NCBI RefSeq assembly: GCF_027271155.1
Contig: NZ_CP114542.1
Coordinates: 992,001 to 1,056,000, forward strand
Direction: 5' to 3'
Origin: Brevundimonas subvibrioides
GTDB lineage: Bacteria; Pseudomonadota; Alphaproteobacteria; Caulobacterales; Caulobacteraceae
DNA: 64,000 nt
Shown: positions 63,614 through 64,000 of the stretch, piece after piece
Layout: each line of letters begins with the position of its first letter
How positions within the stretch are numbered: position 1 is the first letter of the stretch
The notes under the pieces: generated by a model
The model's database searches: none
The model's input: only the letters and a program-made list of their open reading frames with translations
Told to the model about the DNA's origin: nothing
Program-made: the position numbers and the translations under genes

Positions 63614-64000
63614 TCAAGGCTGCAGCTCTGGATGACGCTCCAGGACGATGCGGTAGTCATCGGCAACATCGGCATCCAGCAGCAGGGCGCGGGCCGAGTC
63701 CTGGCTCGCCTCGGCGTCACCCAGAGCCTTTCGGGCAAGGGCGCGACCGAACAGCGATGACGCCAGGTCGGGCTGGCCTTCCAGCGCCTGATCGTAGGCC
63801 GCCCTGGCTTCGGCATAGCGCTCCATCTGCAGAAGGACCATGGCGCGGCTGTCGATGAACCCCGCGACGGGCGCGGCCGCGATGGCGGCGTCACAGTCGG
63901 CCAGCGCGGCGTCCAGATCGAAGCCACTGATCGCCTGGGCCCAGCACACATTGTTCAGATTGGTGGGTTCGCCTTCGCCCCGCGCACGCACGAAGGCGAA
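63614..64000 (-). CDS. Tetratricopeptide-repeat protein, C-terminal part (5' end outside window)
   Basis: The frame is open to the window edge, so at least 128 residues are visible and the start is missing. Repeats of the TPR pattern are clear: FDLDAALADCDAAIAAAPVAGFIDSRAMVLLQMERYAEARAAYDQALEGQPDLASSLFGRALARKALGDAEASQDSARAL. It ends with LERHPELQP. TPR domains bind partners; the role depends on the unseen N-terminus. The 70 bases to the YdeI gene show no feature. Confidence 0.8.
   Translation of the reverse strand, partial: FAFVRARGEGEPTNLNNVCWAQAISGFDLDAALADCDAAIAAAPVAGFIDSRAMVLLQMERYAEARAAYDQALEGQPDLASSLFGRALARKALGDAEASQDSARALLLDADVADDYRIVLERHPELQP

Overview
The window reads as GC-rich alphaproteobacterial chromosome, most probably Caulobacterales and best matched by Brevundimonas or a close relative. 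This rests on dnaG followed directly by rpoD, the Entner-Doudoroff order zwf-pgl-edd-glk, several TonB-dependent receptors, dense ATGA/TTGA stop-start overlaps, and CTTCTCCC- and CTCCTCCCC-type palindromic repeats. No database was searched. Almost every gene is ordinary core metabolism, with small accessory insertions between core genes. No rRNA, tRNA or CRISPR array was seen.

Layout. 1-4.1 kb: the 3' part of dnaG, a vapBC toxin-antitoxin pair, a second diverged copy of the dnaG 3' end, then rpoD. 4.1-11.2 kb: a DUF1428 protein, a TadG-like protein coupled to a small flagellar-rod-like protein, MtgA, a WD40 protein, a second PIN/AbrB toxin-antitoxin pair, a CobW GTPase and a DUF1295 membrane protein. 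11.2-16.2 kb: glucose catabolism (zwf, pgl, edd, glk). 16.2-23.4 kb: a histidine operon headed by a TrpR/YerC-type regulator with a perfect palindromic operator. It includes a fused protein whose HisB half looks intact and whose HisC-like half lacks the PLP lysine. 23.4-27.7 kb: an Anbu proteasome-like peptidase cluster (ATP-grasp, alpha-E, transglutaminase, Anbu) with an extra small membrane protein. 27.8-32.5 kb: xth, lolA, a membrane protein and ftsK. 32.6-36.8 kb: an iron-type TonB receptor behind two Fur-like boxes, and a second receptor with no signal peptide. 36.8-39 kb: peptidoglycan recycling (mpl, LD-carboxypeptidase).

39-44.2 kb: a tightly overlapped trio (exported alpha/beta hydrolase, polytopic protein with a spermidine-synthase-like domain, lipoprotein with a methyltransferase fold), then a PepSY-type membrane protein. 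44.2-52 kb is a homoserine branch-point locus. metX-metB sit behind a SAM-I riboswitch. Divergently, an aspartokinase-homoserine dehydrogenase fusion without room for ACT domains sits behind a Thr/Ile-rich leader peptide and terminator. thrB follows, and thrC converges from the other side. Between thrB and thrC a DUF559 endonuclease gene is bracketed by two inverted copies of a palindromic element. 52-64 kb: dusA, an outer-membrane protein, a disrupted LuxR-type locus, small conserved proteins, a DevBCA-like exporter, an S46 peptidase, pgsA, a carbonic anhydrase, a YdeI-type protein and the start of a TPR gene.

The strongest candidates for something unusual are the vapBC cassette that carries a replacement dnaG 3' end, the HisC-like/HisB fusion, the paired-repeat DUF559 unit, the exported methyltransferase trio, and the two-RNA control of the homoserine branch point.
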